From: Temnothorax longispinosus
Taxonomy: Eukaryota; Arthropoda; Insecta; Hymenoptera; Formicidae
Direction of reading: 5' to 3'
Length of the DNA: 64,000 nucleotides
NCBI RefSeq assembly: GCF_030848805.1
Contig: NC_092360.1
Span: 6,200,001-6,264,000, forward strand
Part shown: positions 1 through 12,180 of the stretch, one piece after another
Layout: each line of letters opens with the position of its first letter
How positions within the stretch are numbered: the first letter of the stretch is position 1
Made by a program: the position numbers and the translations under genes
The notes under the pieces: generated by a model
What the model saw: the letters and a program-made list of their open reading frames with translations, nothing else
Database searches by the model: none
What the model was told of the DNA's origin: nothing

Positions 1-3000
1 AAAATTGTCTTAAGTTTGGTCATGGGCAGTCTTAAGGCTCCATTTGATCAACAAAACGTACAGTATCTCGAGATGGTACTTCAGACGATCTTGAATATAA
101 GGTCGTGCTATAGATTAAATAAAACTGGCCATGATTCACATCATAAAACTCCGTGACAAATAGCCGCCGCTAACGCAATAATGAGTTGCTTATCTCAACA
201 AAATTCTCAATGAGATATGAGAGATGGTAATGCGCGCGAGATAAATTACCACTTCTGAAATATTTTTTCCTATCGTTTTTATTATCGCTATATATGTTTT
301 CACCTTTATCGTTGTAATTATTAATTTACATGCACAGTAGGCTTGCAATAATACGTAATATTGTTCGGAATATTTTTCACCGTTTGTTCACCGCGGTTAC
401 GGCACTGCTTACGCGTGCGTGTACGTACGTACATGCGTGTGCGCCGCGTCGTCCGTCGAAGAAAGCTCCTCCGCGCTTGAGTAACGCTACGGGACTCTCG
501 TGAGTCTCTCCTCTCGGCTCTGGATGACCGCGGCCGATCGCCACTCGCATGAGCATTCGGATCACGCTGCCGGAGCGAGCACGTAACAATTTCTGTTCTT
601 GGGACTGGAGCCACCGGATCGTCGATCTTTTCGTTCCTCACTTCGACTTCGCGACGCGCATTCGGCGCGCCGAAACGATTCGACCCTCCCGATTCTTAGG
701 CCTTGACTCTCAATTTGGGCAAGGGCACGTCACGTGAACGTTTCGTACAACAAAGAACTTGGAAATTATCATATTGTTTCAAAAAGTTCACGCTGGCTAG
801 CTTGCAACTCGCTACTAATGTTGCTTTAGAGTTGCTACGTATCTACGTCTCGTATGCAACGGTTTTTTATGTATCACATATGGCAGAGATTTATTTTAAT
901 ATATAAATCTCTTTGTCGTATTATATTCGTCAGAGTATACTATCTGAAAGAAGCGGAAAGATTATAGACGAGAATAAAAGTTATAAAATATAAATAAGAA
1001 GTACAGTAGATTTTTTTCAAGTCAGCAACCACTTAGAATTCTGTTATGTTTTATTATGGTTAAAAAAAATGATTGAAATTATATCGCAGGTCTTCATCAC
1101 TCTTTAATGAAGTCAGATAAATAACTTTCTGCATACGTTGCAGCCTTCCGGTCGTGCTCGCGCATTTTTTCGTCGCTGATATTCAATTCCGGGCAAAATC
1201 CTGTCGGCTAATGCGACCATTAGGAGTCCCAGCCGTGATAAGATCAATCCTCGCGTGTCGCAATGCTCTTGTACTTTCCGAGGTGTCAGCCATTTGAGGC
1301 CAAAGTTGTCGGTTTTACGGGCCAACGTGTTTCAGATTTCGATCGATGATGACGACGTTTCGACATTCGGACTGCCGGTTGATCATGGTGCAAGATTTAA
1401 GTCTTGATTCATCAGAGGGGATAGGGGGGGGACAAAGAGAGAGAGAGGGGGGGGGGGCGAGGATCCGATTGATAGGCGCATCAGGCACACGCTGAATTCT
1501 TATGCTAATGCGAGAAAGGAGCCGAGAAGACAATACATCCACACGCGAACTCCCGGGGCATCTGTATACACCCTGCGTTCCGTATTCTGTATTCCGTCAA
1601 GTGAATTAATACAATCACGAGGACCGCCGGGTGATTTTAGATGCGGTGAGATCGTGTTCGCCACCCGGTGCTTTTTTATTGAGCTTTCTCATCGGGAAAG
1701 GGGGATCGTCGCGCGCGGGCGACGATGACGATGCGAGGAAAACGCCTCGACGTCCTAACGGGTCCAGATTTACTCTTTTCACTGGGGAGCATATGCGGCT
1801 ATGCGGTCAGAACGAATCGGTCACTCTGATGCAGACACAAAAAATATTTTACAAAAGATATTTCTTTTCGAATGTGAAAGTGATAGAGAGAAGATCATTC
1901 TCACAGAAAAGTTGACTCATTGTTCTGGTCCTGTCCGCAATGCTGATTCAATTGAACATTACAGTTCAAAACGCGGTTGCGTGTATAATCCGAAGAAATA
2001 GTCTCACGCTTTTAAATACCGACCTTTCGTCAATTTTAATTGAATAGCTTTAATTAGCCTGAAGGAAGATCCATAGGGCTTTAATGTTTTGATAAACGGA
2101 GATTGACTTGGAAATTATTGTTGTTCTATTAAAAAAGTCACGTTTATGTCTTTCGCTTTTCTAAAACTTTATAACGTAATGCTAACGCACGAAATAGGTC
2201 AAATCAAAGACTGCCAATGAATTCGTTTAAACTAATGTCCGTGCATGAATATGCAAAAAAACCGTTGCGTATACGTTTCTTTTACGTGATCGATTTATTG
2301 AGTCGCTTGCTAGGAAAGTATAAAGTCGTCCCTTGTTTCCTTTCTCCTTCTCTCTGACGGCTCTGCGATGCACGATACACGGGGATCTCACTTCCGGTTA
2401 GTACCCGAAGATTACGGTATCGATGACTTCCGTCAATCACGGATATCACCGAATTAGGATCAGTCTCAAATTATCACCTGAATTTCGAAAGATTTCGGAA
2501 AATCTTCGAATGATTATTTTGAGATAATTCAATGTTTTTTCCCGCAAAAGTATAATAACATCATTAGTTAATTATACCTAGTTTTAAACACGTGAGGTTA
2601 GATGTGTGTTGTAAACGTGAAAAAAAATTTAGGAAAAAAAAATTAATTAAATTCTTAAAGATATATCACGACAAAGCAACATTCAGACGATGATTAAACT
2701 TGAAAACCTATATTATATTAATTAGCTTTAGTTATTCATTGATTAGCTACTCCCTAATTCTCTGCTAGATCATGGATTCAGCTGTGTGTGCATGTAACGT
2801 ATATACAGGGAAAATTAACCACGATTAACGCTAATTGACGACTGGTGCAATCCGTTCTAAATGAGTACATTTCACTCGAGCGTTCGGGAAGTGCTTTTAT
2901 CGAGAAATACGCAACAACTTTCCGAACGATCGCGAACGAGGGGTATATTAGAGACGCTCATGCGTGGTTTTCTTTCTTTGGTCGTTGATGCAGAAGAGAA

Positions 3001-4140
3001 GTTGACTGGCAGAACTTAAGGCCGTCGCACACAAATTGACATAACAGTAACAGGCGTAGCGTACCAAGTGCCTTGTCCGATGAGATACGCTCGTATCGAG
3101 CCACCATATTGCGCAGAATTTATTTTGAGCGTTTCATTAGTCGAGACGCTTATATACGCTGTATGCTTATGCACTTATGTAAATTTCTGTGCGGTGGGCT
3201 TTACGATGTAACGGCCGTTCTGCTTCGCCAGGGTGGATGAATGTAGCATTTCTCGCATTACGATCGTAACTGTTCGCTAAATGACAAACCGCGGAAGAAC
3301 AGATAAAAATTTACGAGTATTGTATTAATCTCTTTAAAGAGAGATTGTAACTTAATTATTATTAAACATACATGGGATTTCTCGTACAACAGTCCCTTTA
3401 TATGAAACACAGAAAAGATTCGAAGGTAATCATTTTTAACTATAACACTGCATGGAGATATTTATTCTTCCACAACTAATCTATTTTCAAAGAATTTAAG
3501 AAAATTGCAAGTACGTGTCTCTTTCTTCTGTCTTTAATTAATTTTATAGATATTTTACGGCCTTACTTGTTGTTGATTGTTATACATATATATTCTTGTA
3601 CATGTTATGTAGAATTAATCTATACGTATTAAAATTGTATTTAATATTAATAAATAATAGATAGACACAAAATATTAAAAGATTAACAGTAGAGATTATG
3701 CAAAATTTTTGAACTTATCTTTAGTTATCAGTTAAGTCTTGCATGTTTTATTACATAATATCTACTAGGTGCCTTACATTTTCTGCGGATGATTTTGGCC
3801 AATTATTTACAATTAAGTAAAAATATTTATATTAACCGAAAAAAATCAATAAATATATATATCATTCTATTAATTAATTAATACGTGAACTTCAGAAACG
3901 ATTAATATTAAAATTAAAAAATTTCATAAATTAACTTAAACAAATTAATATAAGAAAATATATTGTATATACAAGATATAAATATTCCAATATCTTATAT
4001 TTATTTTTTTATATAACATATTAAATTGCACGGACATAACTTTTCTCTCAGAGATGAGAATACATAATGTTAAATGAAATAAATTAATGTTGCGTCATTT
4101 TTTAAATAAATATAAGAATATACGAGATTATACTGAAAAA
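1..4140. other. Non-coding stretch, no gene recognised
   Basis: AT-rich DNA with two CpG-rich islets at about 400-730 and 1100-1800. The frames that open inside the islets are short, overlap on both strands and show no family motif, signal peptide or splice-site context. From about 1900 to 4140 the sequence is strongly AT-rich with stop codons in all frames. It could be intergenic or intronic; I see no way to tell which. Confidence 0.6.
1416..1457. repeat. Purine-rich (GA)n/(G)n tract
   Basis: A nearly pure purine run: GGGG, then a seven-G run, a short GA repeat and finally an eleven-G run. It is simple-sequence DNA and splits any reading frame here into low-complexity peptide. Confidence 0.8.
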
Positions 4141-4259
4141 TCAACCAGTCCGCGTCCGGTTAGTTGGCGGATTAGTCGACGTCGTGCCAAGCGAAGTCAT
4201 CCCCGACGAGCGACGAACGAGTGGCCCTCACGTAGGCTGGAGGAGGGAAACCGTAGAAG
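4141..4259 (+). other. Possible 5' non-coding exon ending in a GT donor
   Basis: A CpG-rich segment begins abruptly after AT-rich DNA and ends with GAAG|GTGAGA at 4256-4265, a good match to an insect 5' splice site. There is no sustained reading frame from an ATG, so if transcribed it would be 5' UTR. The pyrimidine-rich DNA that follows (about 4310-4430) would then be intron. This is inference from composition and one splice-site match; chance donors are common. Confidence 0.2.
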
Positions 4260-6600
4260 GTGAGAAACCTCTCGGAGGCTCCCGACTGACGGAGGCTCCG
4301 AGCCAGGAATTAGCATTGCTTCTCCGGAATCTCTTCTCGTCTCTCCTCCGCTGAGCGCTGCCCCTCGTTCTTCTCTCGCGTCTCTTCTCTCGCTCCCTTT
4401 CCTCTTCGGTGCTCTCTAAACCTCGGTTTCCCGTAATTATTTTAGTCCCCTCGTCTCTCGCGCGATCCGCCCCTCGTTCCCCGGTCGTGGTAACGCCGGA
4501 GATGTAATCGTGGCTTACCGAGAAGGAATGCAACAATTTAGCAACTCGTTTTATTTTTATCTTATGCGTGGAGATGCATTATGCGCCCACGAAGAAGTAC
4601 AATTCGTGCCGACCGACTATTATGTCATTTTCTTTTTACAAGCTAATCTGTTGCACGAACAATTATCTGATGTATTGTTATGTCACAAAACAATTTGCGT
4701 CAAATTAAATATTCTAGCATAACCCAAAAAGTATCTTTAGCTATGACTATTAGAAATGACTAAAATATAATCAAGTTTTATTTCCAATACGTTATAAAAT
4801 CTTCAAGATGAAGCGCAATTAGTAGAGCATTATTATTATTTGCAATCTGGATTATTTGGAAAAATGCAAAATGTGCAATATATTGTATAATATTGCGAGA
4901 ATTAAATAATCAATTGAAAGTTCTCTCGTTTTAGATTTTCATTAACTTAGCATAGCGCGCAGCTTCTTTCGCGCGCGAGCGATCGTGACCATAAGAGTGG
5001 GTATCTAAACAATTAAATTAAGCGCTTTTGTATCGACAGTATCGTGCGTTATATGACTAGCAGCTAGTCATATAGAGCCGGGAAGCTTTTCCAGCATGTT
5101 GATCTCTTCATCCGATTAGCGCCGGTCGGGGAAGCGACTATTCCGCCATACCACTCATTTCGCTCTCGTGATACATTTTTTTTACTCTTTCTTTCATCAC
5201 GCATCGCCAAGGAGATCCATAAATAAAATTGATACGATCTTTTTTTTTTACGTACGTACTTTATTTTTTGCACATAAAACGAAACGAGCGGAAGTTTCTC
5301 AAAATTGCATGAATATTACCATGACGTTCTCTCTTGTTGGATCACTATACTATATCTTTGCCTATATTCACCTTATCTATCTTTACACTTCTTTCTATTC
5401 TTACCCCGTCATTGTCTTTACGCGTTCTTGTATTTTCTCTCACAAAGTTTTTCTTTCTTATACAATTATATCTGAAACTGTACATAAATACATTTCGCTG
5501 TTGATTCATTTATAATACATTTATTCAGAAATTTTCTAATATTTTTTGTATCTTCCTAAATTCGGAATAAATAATACTTTTAGCGAACACGCGAATATTT
5601 GGCATGTAAGATTTTGATGGGAATAATCGAAAGTTCGTTAGTTCCAATATTCTTTGTTCTTTTTCTTATACAATTAGTAAATATTGCAAAACCGCTTGCA
5701 ACTAGATATATCCGTATCACGCATCGTATACTATCTCGGTATTGGTTTATACGCACCACCTGCTACGCACACCCGCTGTTAACCGTCGCGTCGATATCCG
5801 AGTATAAGTACGCCTGGAAATTTCGTTGAGTCGATGTCCAGGATACGAAATGAAAGGTGGCACGTCGATTATCTGATATCACGGAGAGACAAACAGTCCT
5901 TGACAGTTTTTTTTTTTATAATCTCGGACAAGGATAAAAGAAACGCGCTGAATATAGGCACACGAAGTACAAAACTTTATAAACATATATATATTTTTAT
6001 TGTGTCTTACACTTGGCAGAAATGCTGATAAAATCAATTAAGATTTTATCTAAGTTTTTGATACCGTCATCATGAAATATTTCGACTGCTGTTATTAAAT
6101 CCAACAATTACTTATTAAAAGTTGCACATGCTGAAAGATAAAATTGTTTTATTATTATTTCTTCTTACATATATATCGGATATCTATTGTGCAGTAATGT
6201 TTTATACCTGTAAATTCATAGATTTGTTATATCACATGAATTTAATTTAATTCCGCCAAAAATGAAATGCAATTATTAAGATATAAAGCTCACGATAAAA
6301 AATTCTTCATCCTGTTTTCGATTTAGCGGTTTTTTTTTACCAATCTAAGGATGCTAAACACATGCTAAGAAAGTGCGCTGCAGACAAAAGACTGAGGATA
6401 AGATGCGATTAATGCTCTGCGATTAAACTCGCAAAGTCCAGATAATACATAGAATTGATGACATTCTGTCGTACAAATGTTCTCACGAGCGAATTAATTT
6501 AACGAACAAAGAGCAATTATCGAGTGCGGTTATGAAGCAATTTATTAAGAAGGTTGGCGAAGGGCACGCGAGAACAAGGAGCAAGAACGGTTCAGCGATT
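4260..6600. other. Non-coding stretch with a 23-nt perfect palindrome
   Basis: Mostly AT-rich. Short frames at 5168-5515 and 5599-5829 are lists of hydrophobic and aromatic residues, as expected from AT-rich DNA, and have no recognisable domain. At 5051-5073 lies an 11-bp perfect inverted repeat around a single central base (ATATGACTAGC/GCTAGTCATAT). Confidence 0.55.
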
Positions 6601-7190
6601 TTGTGACTTACGTTACGTTACTACGTGCGCTACGTGCGCGCGAGCGACAGACCCTGCGTGCGTGTATGTGTGTGTGTGCGCGCGCGCGCGCGCGCGCGGG
6701 AGTTACGTACGGGCGAAGGGGACAGACCGACAGAGATAAAGAGCACTTCCGGACGCGCGCGGGGAGAGACCAAGGTCCGCGTATCTGTTGCTGCTGGCAA
6801 GGAGAGGCGCAGGAGAACCCGCGGGAGAGTCACACCTGAGTGCCCACGCTTCCTCTTATCCGTTCCCTCCCTTTTGTCTCTCGCTCGCTCGGTCCCGCTC
6901 GCCCTCACGCGAGTCCCACAGAGCTCTCCCTCTCATGCCTGGCCCCCTCACTCGGTCTCTTTCACCTTCTCGCTCTCGGCGGGCTACTCCCCATCCCTGG
7001 GGTACACTATCTCTCTTTTTTCTCTACTTCCTCTGTCCTCCCCTCGTACAAATGGCGCGCACCATCTCTCGTCATGTCGTGCCCCACGGTATCCTGCGCG
7101 AGCGACGAGTGTTCCTTTCGATAGGGACAATAGAGGACTTTTCAAAAATTGTTCGCGATTGTCGCGGAGAAAGAGCCGAGTAAGATAGGA
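6600..7190. other. CpG-rich islet, promoter-like or 5' UTR-like
   Basis: A sharp rise in GC and CpG over surrounding AT-rich DNA, followed by pyrimidine-rich CTCTCT/CCCTCCC sequence to about 7040. Long frames are open on both strands, up to 187 codons, but they encode runs of R, S, P, V and L from simple sequence and start at non-ATG or unsupported codons. I read the block as a regulatory islet or untranslated exon rather than a protein gene. Confidence 0.35.
6664..6698. repeat. Compound (TG)n(CG)n dinucleotide repeat
   Basis: TGTGTGTG runs directly into an unbroken CGCGCG tract of about 20 bases. Alternating purine-pyrimidine DNA of this kind can adopt Z-form. Confidence 0.9.
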
Positions 7191-8820
7191 AAACTGGAGA
7201 AGAAAGGTTTCTAGAAAATATTTCCCAAAAGGAGAAAAATAAGATGAGAGTTAATCAACAAGGATTAATACAGACAATTAAAAATGTTATTGAAATTTTT
7301 TTGTATTATTTGACGGGGATATCTAATTTTACATTTCGATTAAATAGCATACAATGACTACCAGGTAAATCGTGCAGAAGATAACTAACGGCAGGTAGAT
7401 GAAGATGTCAAAGAGGTATTTCGCGTGCGGGTTCTCTTGACGTGACATTCTCGGCTTTCATACGAGACGATAATTATTTGAATGTGATTCGTAGGCGCTT
7501 TATATAAGCAAAATCTGATGTATAACGAGACGAGTGGCTTTCGATCGGCGCTTAGGGTTACAAGTCGTTCAACTCACGCGTATCGGTTTACACGAATTAC
7601 ACGATCATGCGCGCGATACTATAAGGCAATATCGTTGACTCGTGCTCGTCTCATTGATATCTTCCCTCCGCTATATTTCTCGAAAGCGGGATATTGCGTG
7701 CTCGCATGCGGCCGTAGGTATATGCCACGCAATTTTCGCGAATAAACCCGATACTGGCGCGTTTTGACGACGAGAAAGCTTAAGACCGAGTAATTTTTCA
7801 TGCCTATACCGGTATTACTAATTGCGACTTATTACATGGCAATGAAACTTCACTTAACAAGGGTGTTATTATGATAAGACGTTTTGATTACAAGTTCAGC
7901 AAACGGGTAGATTGAGCCGCGCCGTAGAAAATTATTGATTTCCTTGCTAAAGTATTGTTGTTAATTTACATTGAAAGAGCTACTTTTTAAAAGGCTAATT
8001 TTCATAATCGATTTGAATGCATAAATGACTCATTGCCAAAAACTGTAAATAATAATAGCGGAAGTTATTATGAGGATACCTATAAGATTTAATTTGCGTA
8101 CAAGTTGCAAAATAATGACAACTCGTTCAACTATATATGATGTGAATTTTATATTCTAATAAGTAACGTTCGAATGGATGCCAATCTTTTCGGCAAACTT
8201 CAGATTCAGCGTATCTTGTCTCTGATTAATCAGACGATAGCAACCACACAAGTGCCAACCTGATTCGAAGCATCGTTCATGTTACAAACATTCGCTCGGA
8301 TTTCCAGTGTTCAGGGAAAATATAGATGCAAGATGATCTTTCGTCATTCAGCAACTCGATTATCACGCGCTCTCGGCTCCTCGAAGACTGGCAATTGACT
8401 TTTAATCTTTAAGAAATCATACCTTGGTTTACTGTGTGATCACTACTTTTAATTAAAAAATACATTTTAAAAGACCGAATTTTTTAAATGATATCAGGAC
8501 CAGCAAATATAAAACAGAAATAGTTAAAGGAAAAATTAAGAACGCGATGATTTAATATTGTGATCAGTGCGCTAAAAGAATTAATAAAGCTAGATTAAGA
8601 TTTAGTGCAGATAAACCTGTACTTAATTGCGCGACTCCTAGCTCTATCAAATGAATCTTCGACATTCGCTTACAAAATTATAACGAGGAAATGTACAATA
8701 GAATCGAAATTCGAACGAGCTAAAAGTAAAGAAGTTAAGTGGTCCTTTTTCCCACGATGTATCGATTCAGCGTGTACTTAAGAGACTTTTAGTCGGGCAT
8801 ATATCAACGAAATATAATTT
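7190..8820. other. Non-coding AT-rich stretch
   Basis: No supported gene. A TATATAAG box-like string occurs near 7500, but no coding exon follows it. A frame at 7518-7745 is arginine/tyrosine-rich without a motif. From 7800 to 8820 all frames are closed at short intervals. Confidence 0.55.
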
Positions 8821-9290
8821 AATGTGGCGCGCATACAAATCCCCCCGTCCTGCATTCTCCAGTCTCTCCGGACGTAGTTCTCCTTAATCGAAGGAGGATG
8901 TGGAGTCGGTTAAGCCGAAGTCAGTCAGTCAGTTTCATTTGAACGTCAGCTGCCCGGATGTCTCCCCCATCTGTGGGACTCGTGTTGCAGGGAACAGAGG
9001 CACCCATGTGAGACACCTTCTCCTCCGTGCTCACTCACTCGTCTGCTCACTCAGGTGGACCCATACACGTCGTGCGCGTGTATATGCAGCACGTAATGCG
9101 CGCGTATCACGCCGTACACGGATACATCTGGACGCCAAGTACATCTGCGTACTGCGACGGTCACTATCTCTTCGACAAAACTCGCCGCTGAATTGTCGAG
9201 ACTCCCGATACGCTGTTGCTACCTTATTGGAGTACGAGATCAAAAGTCACACGTCGTACGGGTCTTCTCGCGTGGAATAAAACCGTTACC
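8821..9290 (+). promoter_or_regulatory. Possible initiator-type promoter islet
   Basis: A GC-rich patch carries three overlapping TCAGT initiator matches at 8921-8935 (TCAGTCAGTCAGTTTC), the arthropod Inr consensus. They are followed by GC-rich sequence with an E-box (CAGCTG) near 8948 and an open frame to 9280 that lacks a convincing start. In Drosophila such initiators mark transcription start points. Tandem TCAG can also be a simple repeat, so this is a hypothesis only. No TATA box is evident upstream. Confidence 0.25.
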
Positions 9291-11210
9291 CAACGTTCTC
9301 GTTTGGATCTTTTGAATAAAGAAGACGATCGGATCGATATCCCGATAAATCCACTGATCAATTTCGAAGGTGTCTAATGAATAATTTACACTTGGTCCGA
9401 ATAGGTGAAAGATCAGTAATCAAGGGTCACTCTCCGCATTATGCATTCGCTCATTTATTCGATCTTCTATCCGACTTTTAAATAATCGAATATATATGCA
9501 TATTAATTTCGGCTGCCGTTTTCGTTGGTTTCTTCCTGAGCTAACAGCCTGATCAAGCTTATCTTGTATATTAATGAACTCTTTATCCACAAAAATACAG
9601 TAACATTTTTCTTAGCACCTTTCTTTTTTTTATTTCAATTGACGTATACAAAGCATGAAAAATTTGGCCAAATTATTTCAATGTTTGAAAGAGTAGAGAG
9701 AACTTAATAAACAAGTATTAATGAAGATAATTTTTATTGTATGTTGTTAGTAGTAAAGTTATTCGTATATTTACTGAAATAATTGAATATATACAACATA
9801 TATAGTTGGCGAATATTTTCTTGTCGACATTAAAAAATACGTATAAATTTATAAATCAATCATTGCTGGTCTAAACAATCTGGATCTGGTTTCATGTGAG
9901 AAAATACGTATTATTTTTTGGATATCTTGCATCTGATTCCATTGCAAAACTGCAGGTGTTGACGAGCTAAGCACTTCTTGCGTGGTTGTAAACATCACAA
10001 GAATCGTTCGCGCGATGTAATAAAAAGTTCAGAAATATTTCAGATAATATCGTGATCTCGCAAGTACCATCCTGTGCTATGCACGTTCCTTTTTCTATTC
10101 TATTTTTACCGCAATAAGATATATAAATATAAAACTTCCTCGTAAGGTGCTGAACAATCGCTACAATTACAAAATTATATACCATGAATGAAAACGATGT
10201 TGAATGAAAATGTTATTTTGACGGTATTAGCGAATAGTTTTACTGTTAAGAGTAATGTGAAGGATATAAATGAAGGATGTATACGTGAGAAACACGAAAA
10301 ATCGTTCTGTCAGTACTCTATCAGCAAGATCCATATCTCGAGAAGCAAGTGACATTCTATACGTATTCGTGGAAGCCTTCTCGGATTAAAGTGACCAGTT
10401 ACGATGACATACAGCAAATGTAGCAGATCACATTGCGCAAAGTCTAGTTGACAAATCAGAACCGTGTTCTCCGTCGAATCTTCGCTACTCCACTCCGTAA
10501 GCAAACGTGACATTCGAAATCAGATGATTCGGCTCAAAAGATTATAGGAAGCATCGTATGCACAAGTGCTTCGCAAGGTGCAAGTGTATAGATCTAAATT
10601 TTTGAAATCGTATCTTTAATTTAATAGTCAAAATTCTTTTTGGGAAATCGAGTTTGTTTTGAAAATCTTCGAGCTGAAGAACTAAGAATCTTCTTTATTC
10701 GTTGCCTTTTGTCTTTTTTTCTGTAATACTTTCTGAATATGCCACTGGAGAACATGATTCTTAGAATAATCATTAGAGTCATTATATAGAATGAAAGTAT
10801 TACAATTCATCTCCTTTTTCGTTGTACTGTCGTATTGCCAGCTACAAACGGATGGGTCGGTGCGATAAGCGCGAACACGATATCGTCGGCACGAGCGAAC
10901 GTGGAAGAGTATGGATATACATATGTGCGTGCGACGCCGACACGCCCGGTACACTGCACGTTGGATATAATGAAAATGCGAAGCAGGGAAGATTTATAAG
11001 AAAAGCTCCCGGATGTGGGAAACTTCATCTTGATCAATTAGCGGTCGAGCGTGGGTGTATCGCGGAAAACGTAATGGAAATGCAAAAACTATAGACTGTT
11101 CTGCACTATACAAAGATACGCGAATGTGCTCAAAGCATGATGTGGCGACTTGTTAGAAATATTTGCAAAAATACTAGCCGAACTTTGTGTCACGAAACTT
11201 CTCGAGATTT
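9290..11210. other. Non-coding stretch, nothing recognised
   Basis: AT-rich with scattered short frames on both strands (for example 9967-10185 and 10822-11094). Their translations show no domain, repeat or secretion signal. I see no RNA gene or mobile-element ends. Confidence 0.55.
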
Positions 11211-11215
11211 TTTTT

Positions 11216-11269
11216 GAGTGAGATCTCACTCCAAAAGAGTGAAATCTTACTCCAAAAGAGTGAAATCTC
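11216..11269. repeat. 16-bp palindrome joined to two 21-bp tandem repeats
   Basis: GAGTGAGATCTCACTC at 11216-11231 is a perfect palindrome. Overlapping its right end are two 21-bp units (11228-11248 and 11249-11269) differing at one base, each containing the inverted pair ACTC...GAGT. A partial third unit (ACTGGAGTGG) follows. Because 21 is a multiple of three, both strands read as heptapeptide repeats, but no gene context supports translation. Confidence 0.85.
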
Positions 11270-11895
11270 ACTGGAGTGGCAGTATTCCCACTCCAAGAAA
11301 TTTAGAGAGATATGAATTTTCTCGTATTAAATTTCTTTGTGAACAGTCCAACGTGTATATTTTAAAGAAATTTGTCTACGTTAACGAGTCGAACGATCGA
11401 GTTAAACGTGATTAAAATCAACTTGTCAAGAATGCAGCTTCGCTATTGATATATATATAGCTTTGTTTGGACACACTGTGTATATTCGGCACTCTTCTGC
11501 AAGGTAGGAGGGGATTCTCTGTCCTGTCAGCGCCTCTTCGGGTTCAACGATCTCTGCGAGTCACGTGTGAATTCGTTAACCCGATATATAACATTAAGTT
11601 TGGACAGTGATTAGATAGATATTTCTGATATATTTCCACATCGAAAATATCCACATTTCTGAAAGCTGCGTCAGACTTGACGTAGACTTTGTACGTAGTC
11701 GATTAGCAACGTAATAATTTTGTGCCTTATTGATAAACAAAAATCTGAGTTCGTTGTTCTAACTAGAAAGAAAGTTTGCAATGTAGTTACACATCTTCGA
11801 AACAAAGACGTCACATCTTATTTTCTAATCTAAAACGATAATCGATTCCGAATTCGTTAAAAGCGTGAAATGTTGGGCAACGGGAAACGAAATAT

Positions 11896-12081
11896 ATGCC
11901 CAAGAAAGCGATAAGGGAGATCCTTCTTTCTTTTAACGGAACCGTGTTACAAACGGCGGCGTTTGGCCGCGACGACGTGAAAACTCGTATCGTATATATG
12001 GCACGGCGCGAGTCGCATCGTTTAAATGCAACAAAAGTAGAGCGCTGTCCACGTAGGGCAAGGAAAGTGAGCGGAAGACAG
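11896..12081 (+). CDS. Possible first coding exon, unknown product
   Basis: An ATG-initiated frame of 62 codons ends exactly, in phase 0, at a consensus 5' splice site, GACAG|GTGAGT, at 12077-12087. The encoded peptide begins MPKKAIREILLSFNG and is rich in R and K in its second half. I recognise no domain. A second donor-like string (GCAG|GTGAGG) lies 10 bp downstream. Unspliced, the frame continues to a stop at 12180. The opposite strand is also open for 160 codons (12293-11811) with no recognisable content, which weakens the coding argument. An alternative is a 5' UTR exon using the same donor. No acceptor or second exon could be tied to it. Confidence 0.22.
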
Positions 12082-12180
12082 GTGAGTGCAGGTGAGGAAC
12101 GAACTCGAGGTGCGGATGTACACAGAGCAGAAAGAGAAGAATCGACTCGCCCGCGGGTAGATAACCTACCGCTGTTGTAA

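Noticed and set aside
6625..7188. 187-codon frame in CpG islet
   Set aside because: It is read through TG/CG and CT simple repeats; all three plus frames and the minus strand are open over parts of it; composition is R/S/P/L-rich and no domain is visible.
11216..11269. CRISPR-like repeat spacing
   Set aside because: The units are directly adjacent tandem repeats with no spacers, in animal nuclear DNA.
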